The position numbers and the translations under genes were made by a program. Shown piece by piece: positions 37,012 through 46,527 of a stretch of DNA of 64,000 nt. The stretch comes from JAKANT01 sp035502095 (GTDB taxonomy: Bacteria; Pseudomonadota; Gammaproteobacteria; Burkholderiales; Burkholderiaceae_F), in assembly GCA_035502095.1 (NCBI GenBank), contig DATJUX010000030.1, positions 1 through 64,000 on the forward strand, in the 5' to 3' direction. Position 1 is the stretch's first letter. Each line of letters begins with the position of its first letter. The notes under the pieces are model-generated. The model made no database searches and was not told where the DNA came from. It worked only from the letters and a program-made list of their open reading frames with translations.

Positions 37012-37053
37012 AGGCTAAGCGGCCCTGTTGCGCCCGGTTTTGACGCCCGTCAA
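37012..37053 (-). promoter_or_regulatory. FNR/ANR-type class II promoter of the activator gene
   Basis: TTGACGGGCGTCAA (minus; 37040-37053) fits the FNR-family box TTGAY-N4-RTCAA. TAGCCT at 37017-37012 is a fair -10 box. If its first T is -12, the FNR box centre lies at -41.5, the exact class II position, and the start point (about 37005) leaves a 20-base leader containing the ribosome site. Confidence 0.65.
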
Positions 37054-37162
37054 GTCGATTCGGTGGGCCAGCGCTTCCGCGCGAGGTTGCGGCGTCACGG
37101 CGATCTGCGCGGCCCGCGGGGCCTGGTTGCGCGTTCGGCGCCGGAGGTCGCATGCGGACAAA

Positions 37163-37208
37163 ACGCCGACCCTTCCCTGACAACTTCCGGTCGCGCCGGC
37201 CGTAGATT
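37163..37208 (+). promoter_or_regulatory. Shared direct-repeat promoter, copy A
   Basis: GACCCTTCCCT (37168-37178) followed directly by GACAACTTCCG (37179-37189), then 13 bases and TAGATT (37203-37208). Same layout as copies B-F. Reads into the AI-2E-family gene at 37219. Confidence 0.65.
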
Positions 37209-37218
37209 CGCCGGCACC

Positions 37219-38439
37219 ATGAATACCTTCGCACCCGACACCCGCCAGGGGCCCGCAGCGCTAGTCCGCCGAGCGGCCGCCCGACGCCTGCTCGCAACGA
37301 TCCGTCCCGCGGGCCTGTATGCCGCCGCCATCGTCGCCCTCTCGATCTGGATCCTGCACGGCTTCCTCTTGCCGCTGCTCGTCGCCTGCGTCACCGCGAT
37401 CGCAAGCTGGCCGCTCTACCAACGCTTCGCGTCCTGCGTCGGCAGTCGCCTGAAGCCCGGCGCCGTCGCACTCGCGTTTACTTCGCTGATCACGGTGTTC
37501 GTGCTGGCACCGCTGATGCTCGCCCTGGGCGCGCTCGTGCTCGAAGGGCGTACGTTGCTGGAGGAGTTCGCCGCGCTCGACAAAACAGGCCTGGCGATGC
37601 CCTCCTGGGTGGCGGACCTGCCTCTCGCGGGCGCATGGCTCGCCGAACGCTGGAGCCGGGACCTCGCTCGTCCGGGCGCGTTCGCCGCCTGGATGCAGCG
37701 CGCCGGGCCGAGCGCCTTCGTCTCATGGGCACAGTCGCTCGCGCAGTTCATGGCGCAACATTTGCTGATCGTGGGGTTCACGATCCTGCTGCTGTTCTAC
37801 TTCTATCGTGAAGGCGCAGCGCTCGCGCTCCAGTCGCGGCGCGCGCTGCGCCATGCCATCGGCGAGCGCGCCGACACGTTCGTTCAACTGGCCACGCGCG
37901 CGGTCCGCGCCTCGGTCAACAGCATGCTGGTCGTGGCGCTGTTCGACGGGCTCGCCATGGCGACGCTGTATGTCATCGTCGGCGTGCCCCACGCCATGGC
38001 GTGGGCGGCGGGGACCGCCGCGCTCGCGATCCTGCCCTTTCTCGGTTATGCGGGTCTCCTCGCACTGGCCTTGAAGCTGCTGGTGACCGGGCAGGCCACG
38101 ACCGCGATGCTCGCCGGCGCGCTGGGGGGTGCCGTCCTCGCCTGCGGCGACAAGCTGGTTCGCCCCAGCATTGCACGCGACGGTACCCGCCTGCGCTTCG
38201 TCTGGGTCTTGATCGGCTGCATCGGCGGCTTCGAGGCACTAGGGCTCGTCGGCACCGTGATCGGCCCGGTCCTGCTGACGCTCGCACGCGAGTTGTGGGA
38301 ACAGCGTTTGCGCGATCTCGACCTCGGGCGTGTCACGGAGGCACGGCCTCTCGATGCGATGCCTACCCCGGTTTCGTCCCGAGCACCCTCTGGGCCTTCG
38401 CGAAGCCCTCTGTGCCACGCGCCTCCGGAAGCCGGTTGA
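37219..38439 (+). CDS. AI-2E/PerM-family membrane transporter
   Basis: 406 residues with about eight membrane helices in the AI-2 exporter-like (PerM/TqsA) pattern: an N-terminal helix pair (ALSIWILHGFLLPLLVACVT), a soluble insertion, and C-terminal helices (LLIVGFTILLLFYFYREG, AILPFLGYAGLLALALK, IGPVLLTLARELWEQR). The long frame continues upstream to 35497 but that part is antisense to the activator; ATG 37219 starts the family-like N-terminus. The substrate of this family is often unknown; some export AI-2, others ions. The last 25 residues overlap the convergent regulator gene. Confidence 0.82.
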   Translation: MNTFAPDTRQGPAALVRRAAARRLLATIRPAGLYAAAIVALSIWILHGFLLPLLVACVTAIASWPLYQRFASCVGSRLKPGAVALAFTSLITVFVLAPLMLALGALVLEGRTLLEEFAALDKTGLAMPSWVADLPLAGAWLAERWSRDLARPGAFAAWMQRAGPSAFVSWAQSLAQFMAQHLLIVGFTILLLFYFYREGAALALQSRRALRHAIGERADTFVQLATRAVRASVNSMLVVALFDGLAMATLYVIVGVPHAMAWAAGTAALAILPFLGYAGLLALALKLLVTGQATTAMLAGALGGAVLACGDKLVRPSIARDGTRLRFVWVLIGCIGGFEALGLVGTVIGPVLLTLARELWEQRLRDLDLGRVTEARPLDAMPTPVSSRAPSGPSRSPLCHAPPEAG

Positions 38440-41299
38440 GCAGCGCGGCGAGCGCGCCCTTGTCCTGCGCCGTGGCGCCGCCGTGCTCGCAGAGCGCCGC
38501 GAGCGCCAACAGCTCGAGCCAGGGCGCTTCCTGCGCGCGTGCCTCGTCCACCGCGCGTCGCAGCGACGCGCGGGCAGCGGTCGCATCGCCGAGGCCCCGC
38601 GCGATGGCGCTCTCGGTCAGATAGAGCTGTGGCAGGTACACCCGCTCCGCGTGGAGTTCCGCCATGCGCAGCGCTTCCTGAAGCTCCCAGCGCGCCGCAT
38701 CCCAGTCGCCGGCGAGCACCAACGCCTCGGCGGCGTAGCCTAGGATCTCGCTGCACCCCGCCAGCATCCCGAGCCGCATGTTCTCCTCGTAAGCCTCGCG
38801 GATCTCGCCATGTCCCTCGCGCGGCCTGCCCAAGCGGGCGTCGGCCCAACCGCGGAACCATCGGCACGCAATCCGGCCGTGGCTCAGCGTGAACTCATCC
38901 ACCAGCGACTGCATCGCATCGGCGAGCGAGGCCACGCCCTCTGCGTTGCCGAGCCGAACCTCGACGAGAGCGCCGCGCCAGAGCGCCGTCAGCTGGGCCA
39001 TTGGCCAGCCACGCTCACGCGCGCGAACGAGGGCACGGTCCAGGCAAGCGCGTGCCTGCTCGATGTCACCCAGGTGGACGAACGTGATGGCAAGCGACGA
39101 GAGCACCGCGACGAGCGGGTCGACCACGAATTCGCCGGGCCCTACGTCGATCCCCTCCGCCAGGGCGAGGCTGCGCTCGAGGGCCTTGCGAGCGGCCGGT
39201 GAACGGCCCTGGAGCTGATGCACCTGTCCATGCAGCATGAGCGCCGACGACAAGAGCGCCGCGTCATCCGTTGTCGTCCCGATCGCAAGCGCCCGATCGG
39301 CCACGGCGAGCGCCTCGGCATACTCGCCGCGCAGCGAGAGCATGAACCCGAACCCCTGCAGCAGCCGACCCTGCATCGGGTGGTCCACAATCTGGTCCAA
39401 CAGCCCGTACGCCTGCCGAAACGAATCCTTCGCCTCGTCACCCACCCCCAGGCCGCGGATTGCCGCCATGCCACGCAGGGTGAGGAGCGCGAATTCGGTC
39501 GCGATGCGCTCGCGGCCGTCCCGCAGGTGCGCGAGCAGCTGAGTTGCGCGGGCGGTGATCCGCATGCACTCTTGCGGGTCGAATTTCGCGAGCGCGGATT
39601 GTGCCCCCTCGACGTAGTACTGCACTGCCTTCATCGGCTCGCGCGCGCGCTCGAAGTGCATGGCAAGCTCTGCCGCCACCACCGGCACACCGCGGGTGCG
39701 CGCGCGCTCGAGCACGGCGCCGACCTGGCCGTGAAGTTGCACCCGCGTCGCAGCGGGCGTCCGGTCATAGAGCGTCTGGCGGAACAACGCGTGCCTGAAC
39801 GCGTAAAGGTCGGCAAGGTGGGCGCTGGCGGATCCGTCGCGCGGCCGCGGCGTCGCGAGGTACAAGCGGTCGCGCGTCAACTCCGCACAGATCTGGCTTG
39901 CCCACGCGGCATCGCGGCTCAAGGCCTCTGCGACGGTCGCGACCCGAAACTCGACGCCGCAGACTGCCGCCGCAGCGAGAAACGTACGTTGTTCGTCGCC
40001 CAGCTTCGCGATGTAGTGGTCGATCAGGGCAGCCAAGCTCTCCGGCACGGGCAGGCTCGCCACATGCGCCGCGACATCGCAGGCGCTGCCCTGCGCGGCG
40101 CGCACCGCGATCTCGCTGACTGCCGAGGCAACGAAAAGCGGCAACCCGTCGGTGCGTGCGTGCAAGGCGCGCACGAAGGCCTCGTTCGCGGTGGCCGCGA
40201 TCCCCTGGTGTGCGACATAGTCGGCGACTTCCTGCTCGGAAAAGAGATCGAGCACGACTTCATCGCACAACCCGTGCAGGCGCAACTCCCGCCGCAGCGC
40301 ATTCAACGGATGATCTTGCGCGACTACCTCGGCCAGACGAAACGTCGCCAGGCACATGAGACGCGCCGCGCCGCGCCGGCGTGCGATGTAGTCGATGAGG
40401 CGGATCGTCGCACCGTCGCCCCAATGCAAGTCCTCCGTCACCAGGAGGAGCGGCCGGCGTTCGGTGTAGCGATCGAGGAACTCGCCTATCTCTCGTAACG
40501 CACGCTCGGGCGACGTGCCGGCCAGCCCGCGCTGCAAGGCGTCGCGCTCCTCGGTCGTCGTGAGCCACGGCAGTTGCAACAGCCAGCTCGGTGCGACGGA
40601 ACGCAGGAGCGGCGCCGCCGCGCCGTCCCGGCGGCAGAGCTCGGCGAGCGCTTCGAGCACCGGGAGGAACGACTCGCCTCCGCCATACTGATCGACACAC
40701 TGGCCGCGGATGCAGGCGATGTCGCCCAGGCCCGTGATGAAATTCTCGATCAGGGTCGTCTTGCCGATGCCGGGTTCGCCCGTGACCCACACGATGCTGC
40801 GCTTGCCGGTGCAGGCGCGGTCCCAGCCGCCGCGAAGACGTGCCAGGGCAGGCTCGCGTCCAATGAAAAGGGAAGGCGATTGCGCCACGCCGGTTTGCGC
40901 GGGCGTCGGCTCCCAGCGCGGTGCCGCCACCTGGACCGTTTGCGCGATGAACCGGTAGCCGCGGCGCGACACGGTCTCGATGAAGCGCGGCTGGCGCGCG
41001 TCGTCTTCCAGCAGGGTGCGCAGGTCACTGACCACCGTCTTCAAGACCGATTCGCTCACGAACTGGTGACCCCAGACCTGATCGAGCAGAACCTGCTTGG
41101 TGAGCAGCACCCCGGGCTGCCGTACGAGCGCACAGAGCACCGCGAACGGCGTTGGCGCAAGCGCCACCGGCTTGCCATCGCGCGTCAGCGTCGCGTTCGC
41201 TTCGTGCAGTTCGAAGCGTTCGAAGCGAACGGGAGGCGCGCCGGGCTCTGGGTTGGCATCGGTCCGGCTCGCACGAACGCCTTCCTTGGTATCGCTCAT
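38363..41299 (-). CDS. Large winged-helix ATPase regulator with TPR-like tail
   Basis: 978 residues in three parts. Residues about 25-115: OmpR-type winged helix (RFELHEANATLTRDGKPVAL, FVSESVLKTVVSDLRTLLED, ETVSRRGYRFIA). About 145-400: STAND/AAA ATPase with Walker A GEPGIGKTT and a Walker B-like RPLLLVTEDLHW. The remainder is helical TPR-like repeats. Such proteins (CadC/AfsR/MalT-like) integrate a signal through the TPR part and bind direct-repeat DNA through the winged helix. It sits in the middle of the region whose promoters carry 11-bp direct repeats, so it is a candidate binder of them. Converges with and overlaps the AI-2E gene by 77 bp. Confidence 0.85.
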   Translation of the reverse strand: MSDTKEGVRASRTDANPEPGAPPVRFERFELHEANATLTRDGKPVALAPTPFAVLCALVRQPGVLLTKQVLLDQVWGHQFVSESVLKTVVSDLRTLLEDDARQPRFIETVSRRGYRFIAQTVQVAAPRWEPTPAQTGVAQSPSLFIGREPALARLRGGWDRACTGKRSIVWVTGEPGIGKTTLIENFITGLGDIACIRGQCVDQYGGGESFLPVLEALAELCRRDGAAAPLLRSVAPSWLLQLPWLTTTEERDALQRGLAGTSPERALREIGEFLDRYTERRPLLLVTEDLHWGDGATIRLIDYIARRRGAARLMCLATFRLAEVVAQDHPLNALRRELRLHGLCDEVVLDLFSEQEVADYVAHQGIAATANEAFVRALHARTDGLPLFVASAVSEIAVRAAQGSACDVAAHVASLPVPESLAALIDHYIAKLGDEQRTFLAAAAVCGVEFRVATVAEALSRDAAWASQICAELTRDRLYLATPRPRDGSASAHLADLYAFRHALFRQTLYDRTPAATRVQLHGQVGAVLERARTRGVPVVAAELAMHFERAREPMKAVQYYVEGAQSALAKFDPQECMRITARATQLLAHLRDGRERIATEFALLTLRGMAAIRGLGVGDEAKDSFRQAYGLLDQIVDHPMQGRLLQGFGFMLSLRGEYAEALAVADRALAIGTTTDDAALLSSALMLHGQVHQLQGRSPAARKALERSLALAEGIDVGPGEFVVDPLVAVLSSLAITFVHLGDIEQARACLDRALVRARERGWPMAQLTALWRGALVEVRLGNAEGVASLADAMQSLVDEFTLSHGRIACRWFRGWADARLGRPREGHGEIREAYEENMRLGMLAGCSEILGYAAEALVLAGDWDAARWELQEALRMAELHAERVYLPQLYLTESAIARGLGDATAARASLRRAVDEARAQEAPWLELLALAALCEHGGATAQDKGALAALLNRLPEARGTEGFAKAQRVLGTKPG

Positions 41300-41328
41300 C
41301 TGGCGAGCCCTGCAAGCATGGGTCGCCT

Positions 41329-41376
41329 AGTCTAGCTTCGGCGCCGTCACAGGTTGCAGCCGATTGCAAGCTGCAA
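41329..41376 (-). promoter_or_regulatory. Possible promoter and operator of the large regulator
   Basis: Inverted repeat TTGCAGC (41354-41360) / GCTGCAA (41370-41376) with a 9-base spacer, followed on the minus strand by a TAGACT -10-like hexamer at 41334-41329. The repeat centre would fall near -43. The region from here to 41635 shows no supportable gene. Confidence 0.4.
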
Positions 41377-41635
41377 ACCGAAGATCGGCGTGTTGTTCAA
41401 ATTGCGAAGGTTTTTCGGTGAACGCCCGGGACCAGTAGCCGTTCGCCCACCGTCTGCGCAAGCCGAACGATGCCTGTACCTGGTTCCGGCGATCGCGAAG
41501 GGGCGCCTTGCCGCTGCCGCAGTACACCGCAGCCGCGTTGGCGTAAGACGCGTGGCGGCCGCGCAAGAGCCAGCGGTCAACGGCCGCACGAAGCGCTTGA
41601 AGACGGTCGACATGACCGCCTCGTTGGCGTCGGAA

Positions 41636-42268
41636 TCAAAGCTCGGCCCTGGATCCGATCGCGGCAGACACCGAGGCAGCCGGCGTCTCGCCGCGCTCCC
41701 CTTGTGTCGCGCCGCTTGGCGCCAACAGGGCGATCACGCCGTCGAGAAGACCGGCATCGGGCGTGAGGCTCCGATCGCCGGCGAGGAAGCGGCGAGCCAC
41801 ATCGCCCACCAGCAGCGAAAGAATGGCTTTCGCGAGCGTGTTCGCGGGCAGGTCGGCCCGCACCATCCCGCGGGCCGCGAGCACCTCCAGCGTGAACCGC
41901 AACCAATCGCCCACCTGGTCAAGGTCGACGTCGTTCGCCTCCCTCGCCGCGAACGCCTTCGTTGCCAGACGCCGGTGCAAGTGGAGCGGCCACCGCAGCA
42001 GCAGATAGGCACTGAGCTGCTCCAGCGGGCGGCGCAGTCCGGCTGCACCGGCGCCGAGCCAGTCTGCCGCTTCAGCGGCGCAGATCGAACCGGCCATCGC
42101 CTGCCTGAACAACTCGGTCTTGCCGCCGAAGCGGAAGACGAGTGCGGGCCAGGTCAGACCCACGGCAGCCGCCAGTTGTGACGTGCGGGCGGCGTAACCG
42201 TGCTCCGCGAAGACGGCCCGCGCCCGCCGCAGGATCTCGTCATCGGTAAGTGTTGGTCGTCGCGACAT
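41636..42268 (-). CDS. TetR-family regulator of the RND efflux operon
   Basis: 210 residues. N-terminal TetR helix-turn-helix (TDDEILRRARAVFAEHGYAA and RTSQLAAAVGLTWPALVFRF). The ligand domain is not diagnostic. It is the last gene of the efflux operon, 12 bases after the pump gene, so it is probably a local repressor made in step with the pump. Confidence 0.85.
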   Translation of the reverse strand: MSRRPTLTDDEILRRARAVFAEHGYAARTSQLAAAVGLTWPALVFRFGGKTELFRQAMAGSICAAEAADWLGAGAAGLRRPLEQLSAYLLLRWPLHLHRRLATKAFAAREANDVDLDQVGDWLRFTLEVLAARGMVRADLPANTLAKAILSLLVGDVARRFLAGDRSLTPDAGLLDGVIALLAPSGATQGERGETPAASVSAAIGSRAEL

Positions 42269-42280
42269 GGTGTATCCCTC

Positions 42281-45200
42281 TCACGCCGCGGGCGATGGTT
42301 CGACGGCGATGCGGTCCGCGGCGGCCGAACCGTCTGCGTTCTGCGGTTCGACCTTGAACCACGCCGCATAAAGCGCCGGGACGAAGAAGATCGTAAGCAG
42401 CGTCGCGATCGTCAGGCCGCCCATGATGGCGATGGCCATCGGCCCCCAGAACACGCTGCGCGTCAGCGGAATCATCGCCAGTACCGTGGCCGCTGCGGTG
42501 AGCGCCACCGGGCGTGTCCGGTACACCGCGGCATTGACCACCGCCGTCCAGGGATCGCGGCCCTCCGCCATCTCCGTCTGCACCTGGTCGATCAGGATCA
42601 CCGCGTTGCGCATGATCATCCCCGAGAGCGCGATCACGCCCAGGATCGCCACGAAGCCGAGCGGCGCGCGGAACACGAGCAGCGCCAATACGACGCCGAT
42701 CAGCCCAAGCGGGGCGGTCAGGAGCACCATCCCCATGCGCGAGAAGTCCTGCAGTTGCAGCATCAGGATCAGCAGGATCGTCGCCAGCATCAGCGGAGCC
42801 ACCGCGGCGAGCGCCTTGTTGGCTTTGTCGCTCTCCTCGACCGCACCGCCCACGTCGATCCGGTAGCCCGACGGCAGTCGCGCCTCGATGTCCTTCAGCC
42901 CCGGCCGGATCGCCTGCGTCACCGAGACGCCCTGTTCTCCGTCCTTGACGTCGGCCCGCACGGTAATGGCCATGTCGCGATTGCGCCGCCACAGAACCGG
43001 CTCTTCGAGCTCGTAGGTCACGCGCGCGATCTGCGAGAGCGGTACCACCGTACCCTGGCGGGTGAAGACGTTGATGTCCTTCAGCGTCTCCAGATCCAGG
43101 CGCTCCGAGGGCACCGCACGGGCCACGATGTCGATCAGGTCCTCGTGCTCGCGCAGTTGCGACAGGGTGGCCCCGTTCATCACGCTCTGCGTCACGAGCG
43201 CGACATCGGCTGGCGTCAGGCCGAGAGCGCGTGCCTTGTCCTGGTCCAGCTCCACCTTGAGCGCGCGCACCGGATCGTTCCAGTCGAGCTGGACGTCACG
43301 CACACTCGGGCTGGCCGCGACCACCTGCTCGACCTGGCGCGCGAAGGACCGCACGACTTCCTTGTCGGGCCCGACGACGCGGAACTGCACGGGATAACCG
43401 ACGGGCGGACCCATCTCGAGCCGCGTCACGCGGATCCACGTCTGCGGGAACTCGGCGTCGACCGATGCCATCAGCCGCGAGCGCACCCGTTCGCGGGCCT
43501 TGAGGTCCTTGGTCATCACGACGAACTGCGCGAACCCAGGGTTCGGCAGCTCCGGGTTGAGCGCCAGGTAGAAGCGCGGCGAGCCGGCGCCCGTGTACGC
43601 GGTGAAGAAGCGCACGTCGTGGTCCTTCGCCAGCACCGCCTCCATCTTTTTCACCTGCTCCGTGGTGGCCGCGATCGAAGCGCCTTCCTTCAAACGCAGG
43701 TCGACGAGCAGCTCCGGGCGCGAGCTGTTGGGGAAGAACTGTTGCGGCACGAAGTTCATCCCGAGCACGGCCAGCACGAGCGCGGTGGCCGTCGCGCCGA
43801 TGACCCACCAGCGCCATGCAATGGCGCGCTCGATCAGCCCGCGCAGCCTGCGGTAGAACGGCGTGTCATACGGATCGCCGCCGTGGTGATGCGTGCCGAA
43901 GTTCTTCGGCAGCAGCTTCACCGCGAGGTACGGCGTGAAGATGCCGGATACCACCCACGAGAAGAGCACCGCGGCGCCGACGATCCAGAAGATGCCGCCG
44001 GCGTATTCGCCGGTGATCGACTTTGACAGGCCGATCGGCATGAAGCCGGCGACGGTGATGGCGGCGCCGGTCAGGCGCGGCATCGCGGTGGACGCATACG
44101 AGAAGGCCGCGGCCTTCACGCGATCCCAGCCTGCCTCCATTTTCACGACCATCATTTCCACCGAGATGATCGCGTCGTCGACGAGCAGGCCAAGCGCGAT
44201 GATGAGCGAGCCGAGCGACACGCGCTCGAGGTTCCATCCCATCGCCAGCATCAGCAGCGCGACGGCGCCCAGCACCAGCGGCACCGAGGTCGCCACCACG
44301 ATGCCGGTACGCCACCCCAGGCTGACAAAGCTCACCGCCAACACGATCACCAGCGCCTCGAGCAGCGAGCGCTCGAATTCCCAGATGGCTTCCTTGACCG
44401 TATTGGGCTGGTCGGCTACGCGCTCCAGCTCGACGCCGTAGGGCAGCTCCGCTTGCACCTTCGCGACCGTGGCTTCGATCGCCTTGCCCAGCGCGACGAT
44501 GTTACCGTCGTCGGTCATCGAGATGCCGAGCAGCACCACCTGCTGGCCGTTGTGGCGCACGGTGTAGGTCGGCGGATCCTCCAGGCCGCGGCGCACCGTC
44601 GCGATATCACCCAACTTGATCTGGCGCCCGCCGACCGCGATCGGCACGTTGCGGATGTCGTCTTCGTGCACGAACTGCCCGCTCACGCGCACCAGCACGC
44701 GGTCTCCGGCGGTGTCGATCGATCCCGCGGGCAGCATCGCGTTCTGGCTTTTCAGGCTGTCGGCGATGACGAACGGAGTGATGCCGAGCGCCGCCAGGCG
44801 TTCATGCGAGAACTCGACATAGATCCGCTCCGCCTGCTTGCCGATGACGTCGACCTTCTTGACCATCGGCACCTTGAGCAGGCGGCGCTTGACGTCCTCG
44901 GCCACGTGCCCCAGATCGGCCTGGCCGAAGCCGTCGCCCTTCACCGCGTAGAGCAGTCCGTAGACGTCGCCGTATTCGTCGTTGAAGAGCGGTCCGACCA
45001 CGCCTTCGGGCAGCTCCATGCGGATGTCTTCGAGCTTCTTGCGCGCCTGGTACCAGGCTTCGCGCTGGTCGGCCTTGGAGGTGCCGCCGCGCACGCTGAT
45101 CGTCATGCCGCCGTACCCCTGGCGCGCGAACGTCACCACCTTCTCGAAGTGATCGAGCTGCTCGAATTTCTTCTCCATCCGGTTGAGCACCTGGTCCTGC

Positions 45201-45385
45201 ACCTGCTGCGCGGTCGCACCGGGCCAGACCACCATTGCCGTCATGGACGGCACGGAGAAGTTGGGATCCTCGAGCTGGCCGAGCTTGGTGAAGCTCAGCG
45301 CACCGGCGACCGCAATGCCGAGCAACAGGAAGAGGACGATGGCGCGATGCTTCAGCGCCCATTCGGTCAGGTTGAAGGATTTCAT
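42281..45385 (-). CDS. RND efflux pump, inner-membrane permease
   Basis: 1034 residues, the usual length for AcrB/HAE-type and related pumps, with 12 membrane helices and two large periplasmic loops. The proton-relay helix reads IIALGLLVDDAIISVEMMVV (paired Asp), and the C-terminal half has VIALSGMIMRNAVILIDQVQ. Exports drugs, solvents or other toxic compounds using the proton gradient. ATG 45385 overlaps the stop of the membrane fusion gene (ATGA). The longer open frame upstream of it is antisense noise. Confidence 0.93.
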   Translation of the reverse strand: MKSFNLTEWALKHRAIVLFLLLGIAVAGALSFTKLGQLEDPNFSVPSMTAMVVWPGATAQQVQDQVLNRMEKKFEQLDHFEKVVTFARQGYGGMTISVRGGTSKADQREAWYQARKKLEDIRMELPEGVVGPLFNDEYGDVYGLLYAVKGDGFGQADLGHVAEDVKRRLLKVPMVKKVDVIGKQAERIYVEFSHERLAALGITPFVIADSLKSQNAMLPAGSIDTAGDRVLVRVSGQFVHEDDIRNVPIAVGGRQIKLGDIATVRRGLEDPPTYTVRHNGQQVVLLGISMTDDGNIVALGKAIEATVAKVQAELPYGVELERVADQPNTVKEAIWEFERSLLEALVIVLAVSFVSLGWRTGIVVATSVPLVLGAVALLMLAMGWNLERVSLGSLIIALGLLVDDAIISVEMMVVKMEAGWDRVKAAAFSYASTAMPRLTGAAITVAGFMPIGLSKSITGEYAGGIFWIVGAAVLFSWVVSGIFTPYLAVKLLPKNFGTHHHGGDPYDTPFYRRLRGLIERAIAWRWWVIGATATALVLAVLGMNFVPQQFFPNSSRPELLVDLRLKEGASIAATTEQVKKMEAVLAKDHDVRFFTAYTGAGSPRFYLALNPELPNPGFAQFVVMTKDLKARERVRSRLMASVDAEFPQTWIRVTRLEMGPPVGYPVQFRVVGPDKEVVRSFARQVEQVVAASPSVRDVQLDWNDPVRALKVELDQDKARALGLTPADVALVTQSVMNGATLSQLREHEDLIDIVARAVPSERLDLETLKDINVFTRQGTVVPLSQIARVTYELEEPVLWRRNRDMAITVRADVKDGEQGVSVTQAIRPGLKDIEARLPSGYRIDVGGAVEESDKANKALAAVAPLMLATILLILMLQLQDFSRMGMVLLTAPLGLIGVVLALLVFRAPLGFVAILGVIALSGMIMRNAVILIDQVQTEMAEGRDPWTAVVNAAVYRTRPVALTAAATVLAMIPLTRSVFWGPMAIAIMGGLTIATLLTIFFVPALYAAWFKVEPQNADGSAAADRIAVEPSPAA

Positions 45386-46527
45386 CGGGAGGCCTGCTTG
45401 TCGCCGTCGAGGATCGAGGAATCCGGCAGCGCCACGCGCATCCCGGGCGCCATCTTCTGGATGCCGGCGGTGATGACGAGCTCGCCGGCCTTCGGCCCGG
45501 AGACCAGCACGTCGTCGTTGCGATATCCGTGCACCGTGACGCCGACCAGCTCGACCGTGCCGGCGCCCTCGGCGCCCGCACGCTGCACCACCCACACTGC
45601 GGGCTGGCCCCTGTTCTGTGTGATCGCCGCGGCGGGAAGCGCGGCCACCTGCGCCCCGTCGGTCGTGCGCTGAGCGACCAGCGTCGCGGTGGCTCCCAGC
45701 GGAAGCTTGCGGGCCAGGTCGGGTTTCAGACGCGCGCGAAAGGTGCGCGTCTGCGGCGCCGCCTGGGGTGAAAGCTCGCGCAGGACGACATCGAAAGACT
45801 CGTCGGGTGCGCTCGCGAGCGACGCCTTGAACTTCGCCGCCTTGAAAGACGCCAGGTGATCCTCGGGTACGTCGACGACGATTTCCGGTTCGCTCTGGCG
45901 CGAGATCGAGACCACCGGCTGGCCCTCGGCAATCACCTGGCCCACCTCGAACCGCACGGCCGTCACGACACCGCTGATGGGCGCACGCAGCACCGTGTAC
46001 TTCAGCCGATTGCGCGCGAGTTCGAGATTGCGGGCCAGCGCTTCCGCAGCGGCCTGTGCCTTCTCGGCGCCGCTCTGCGCGTGTTCGTCGTCGGCGGCGC
46101 TGACCGACCCATCGCCCTTGAGGTCTTCGAAGCGCTGGCGATCCGACTCCGCCTGGCGCGCCTGCGCGGTGGCGGCGACGAGTTGCTGGCGGGCCGCTTC
46201 TTCCGCGAGCCGGTAGTCGGTGTCGTCCAGGATGGCGATGACGTCGCCCTCGCGCACGGCCTGGCCGACGTCGACCTTGCGTTGCGCGACCTTTCCGCCT
46301 ACGCGGAACGCCTGGTCCACTTCGTGGCGCGCCTGCACGGTGCCGACGTAGCGGTTTGCCTCGCGGGCGTCGTCGTAGCGCAGTTCGGCGGTGCGCACCG
46401 GCCGCAGCGCCTCGGCCGGCGGTGTCGCCGGAGAACAGGCCGCGAGCAGCGCGGCGATCGGAAGCGGCATCAAGGCCGCGGGGAAACGGGTCTTCACCGT
46501 GGGTTCCTCGTATCGGATCGGATTCAT
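45382..46527 (-). CDS. RND efflux membrane fusion lipoprotein
   Basis: 381 residues. Lipoprotein signal with lipobox LLAACS; lipoyl-type halves (GTVQARHEVDQAFRVGGKVA, ISGVVTAVRFEVGQVIAEGQ) around a coiled-coil hairpin (about 100-180). Bridges the permease and outer-membrane channel. ATG 46527 overlaps the stop of the channel gene; a GTG at 46497 behind GAGGAA would give a more typical signal peptide (VKTRFPAALMPLPIAALLAAC) and could be the true start. Confidence 0.9.
   Translation of the reverse strand: MNPIRYEEPTVKTRFPAALMPLPIAALLAACSPATPPAEALRPVRTAELRYDDAREANRYVGTVQARHEVDQAFRVGGKVAQRKVDVGQAVREGDVIAILDDTDYRLAEEAARQQLVAATAQARQAESDRQRFEDLKGDGSVSAADDEHAQSGAEKAQAAAEALARNLELARNRLKYTVLRAPISGVVTAVRFEVGQVIAEGQPVVSISRQSEPEIVVDVPEDHLASFKAAKFKASLASAPDESFDVVLRELSPQAAPQTRTFRARLKPDLARKLPLGATATLVAQRTTDGAQVAALPAAAITQNRGQPAVWVVQRAGAEGAGTVELVGVTVHGYRNDDVLVSGPKAGELVITAGIQKMAPGMRVALPDSSILDGDKQASR

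Noticed and set aside
39218..40498. Plus-strand open frame (426 codons)
   Set aside because: Antisense to the TPR/ATPase part of the large regulator; composition typical of a shadow.
41347..41613. Minus-strand frame ending NNTPIFGLQLAIGCNL as an outer-membrane protein end
   Set aside because: The ending looks barrel-like but the preceding sequence is Arg/Ala-rich and shifts frame; not enough to call a gene.
42200..45673. Two long plus-strand frames across the efflux genes
   Set aside because: Rich in Arg/His/Asp/Gln with no motif; antisense to the RND pump and fusion protein.
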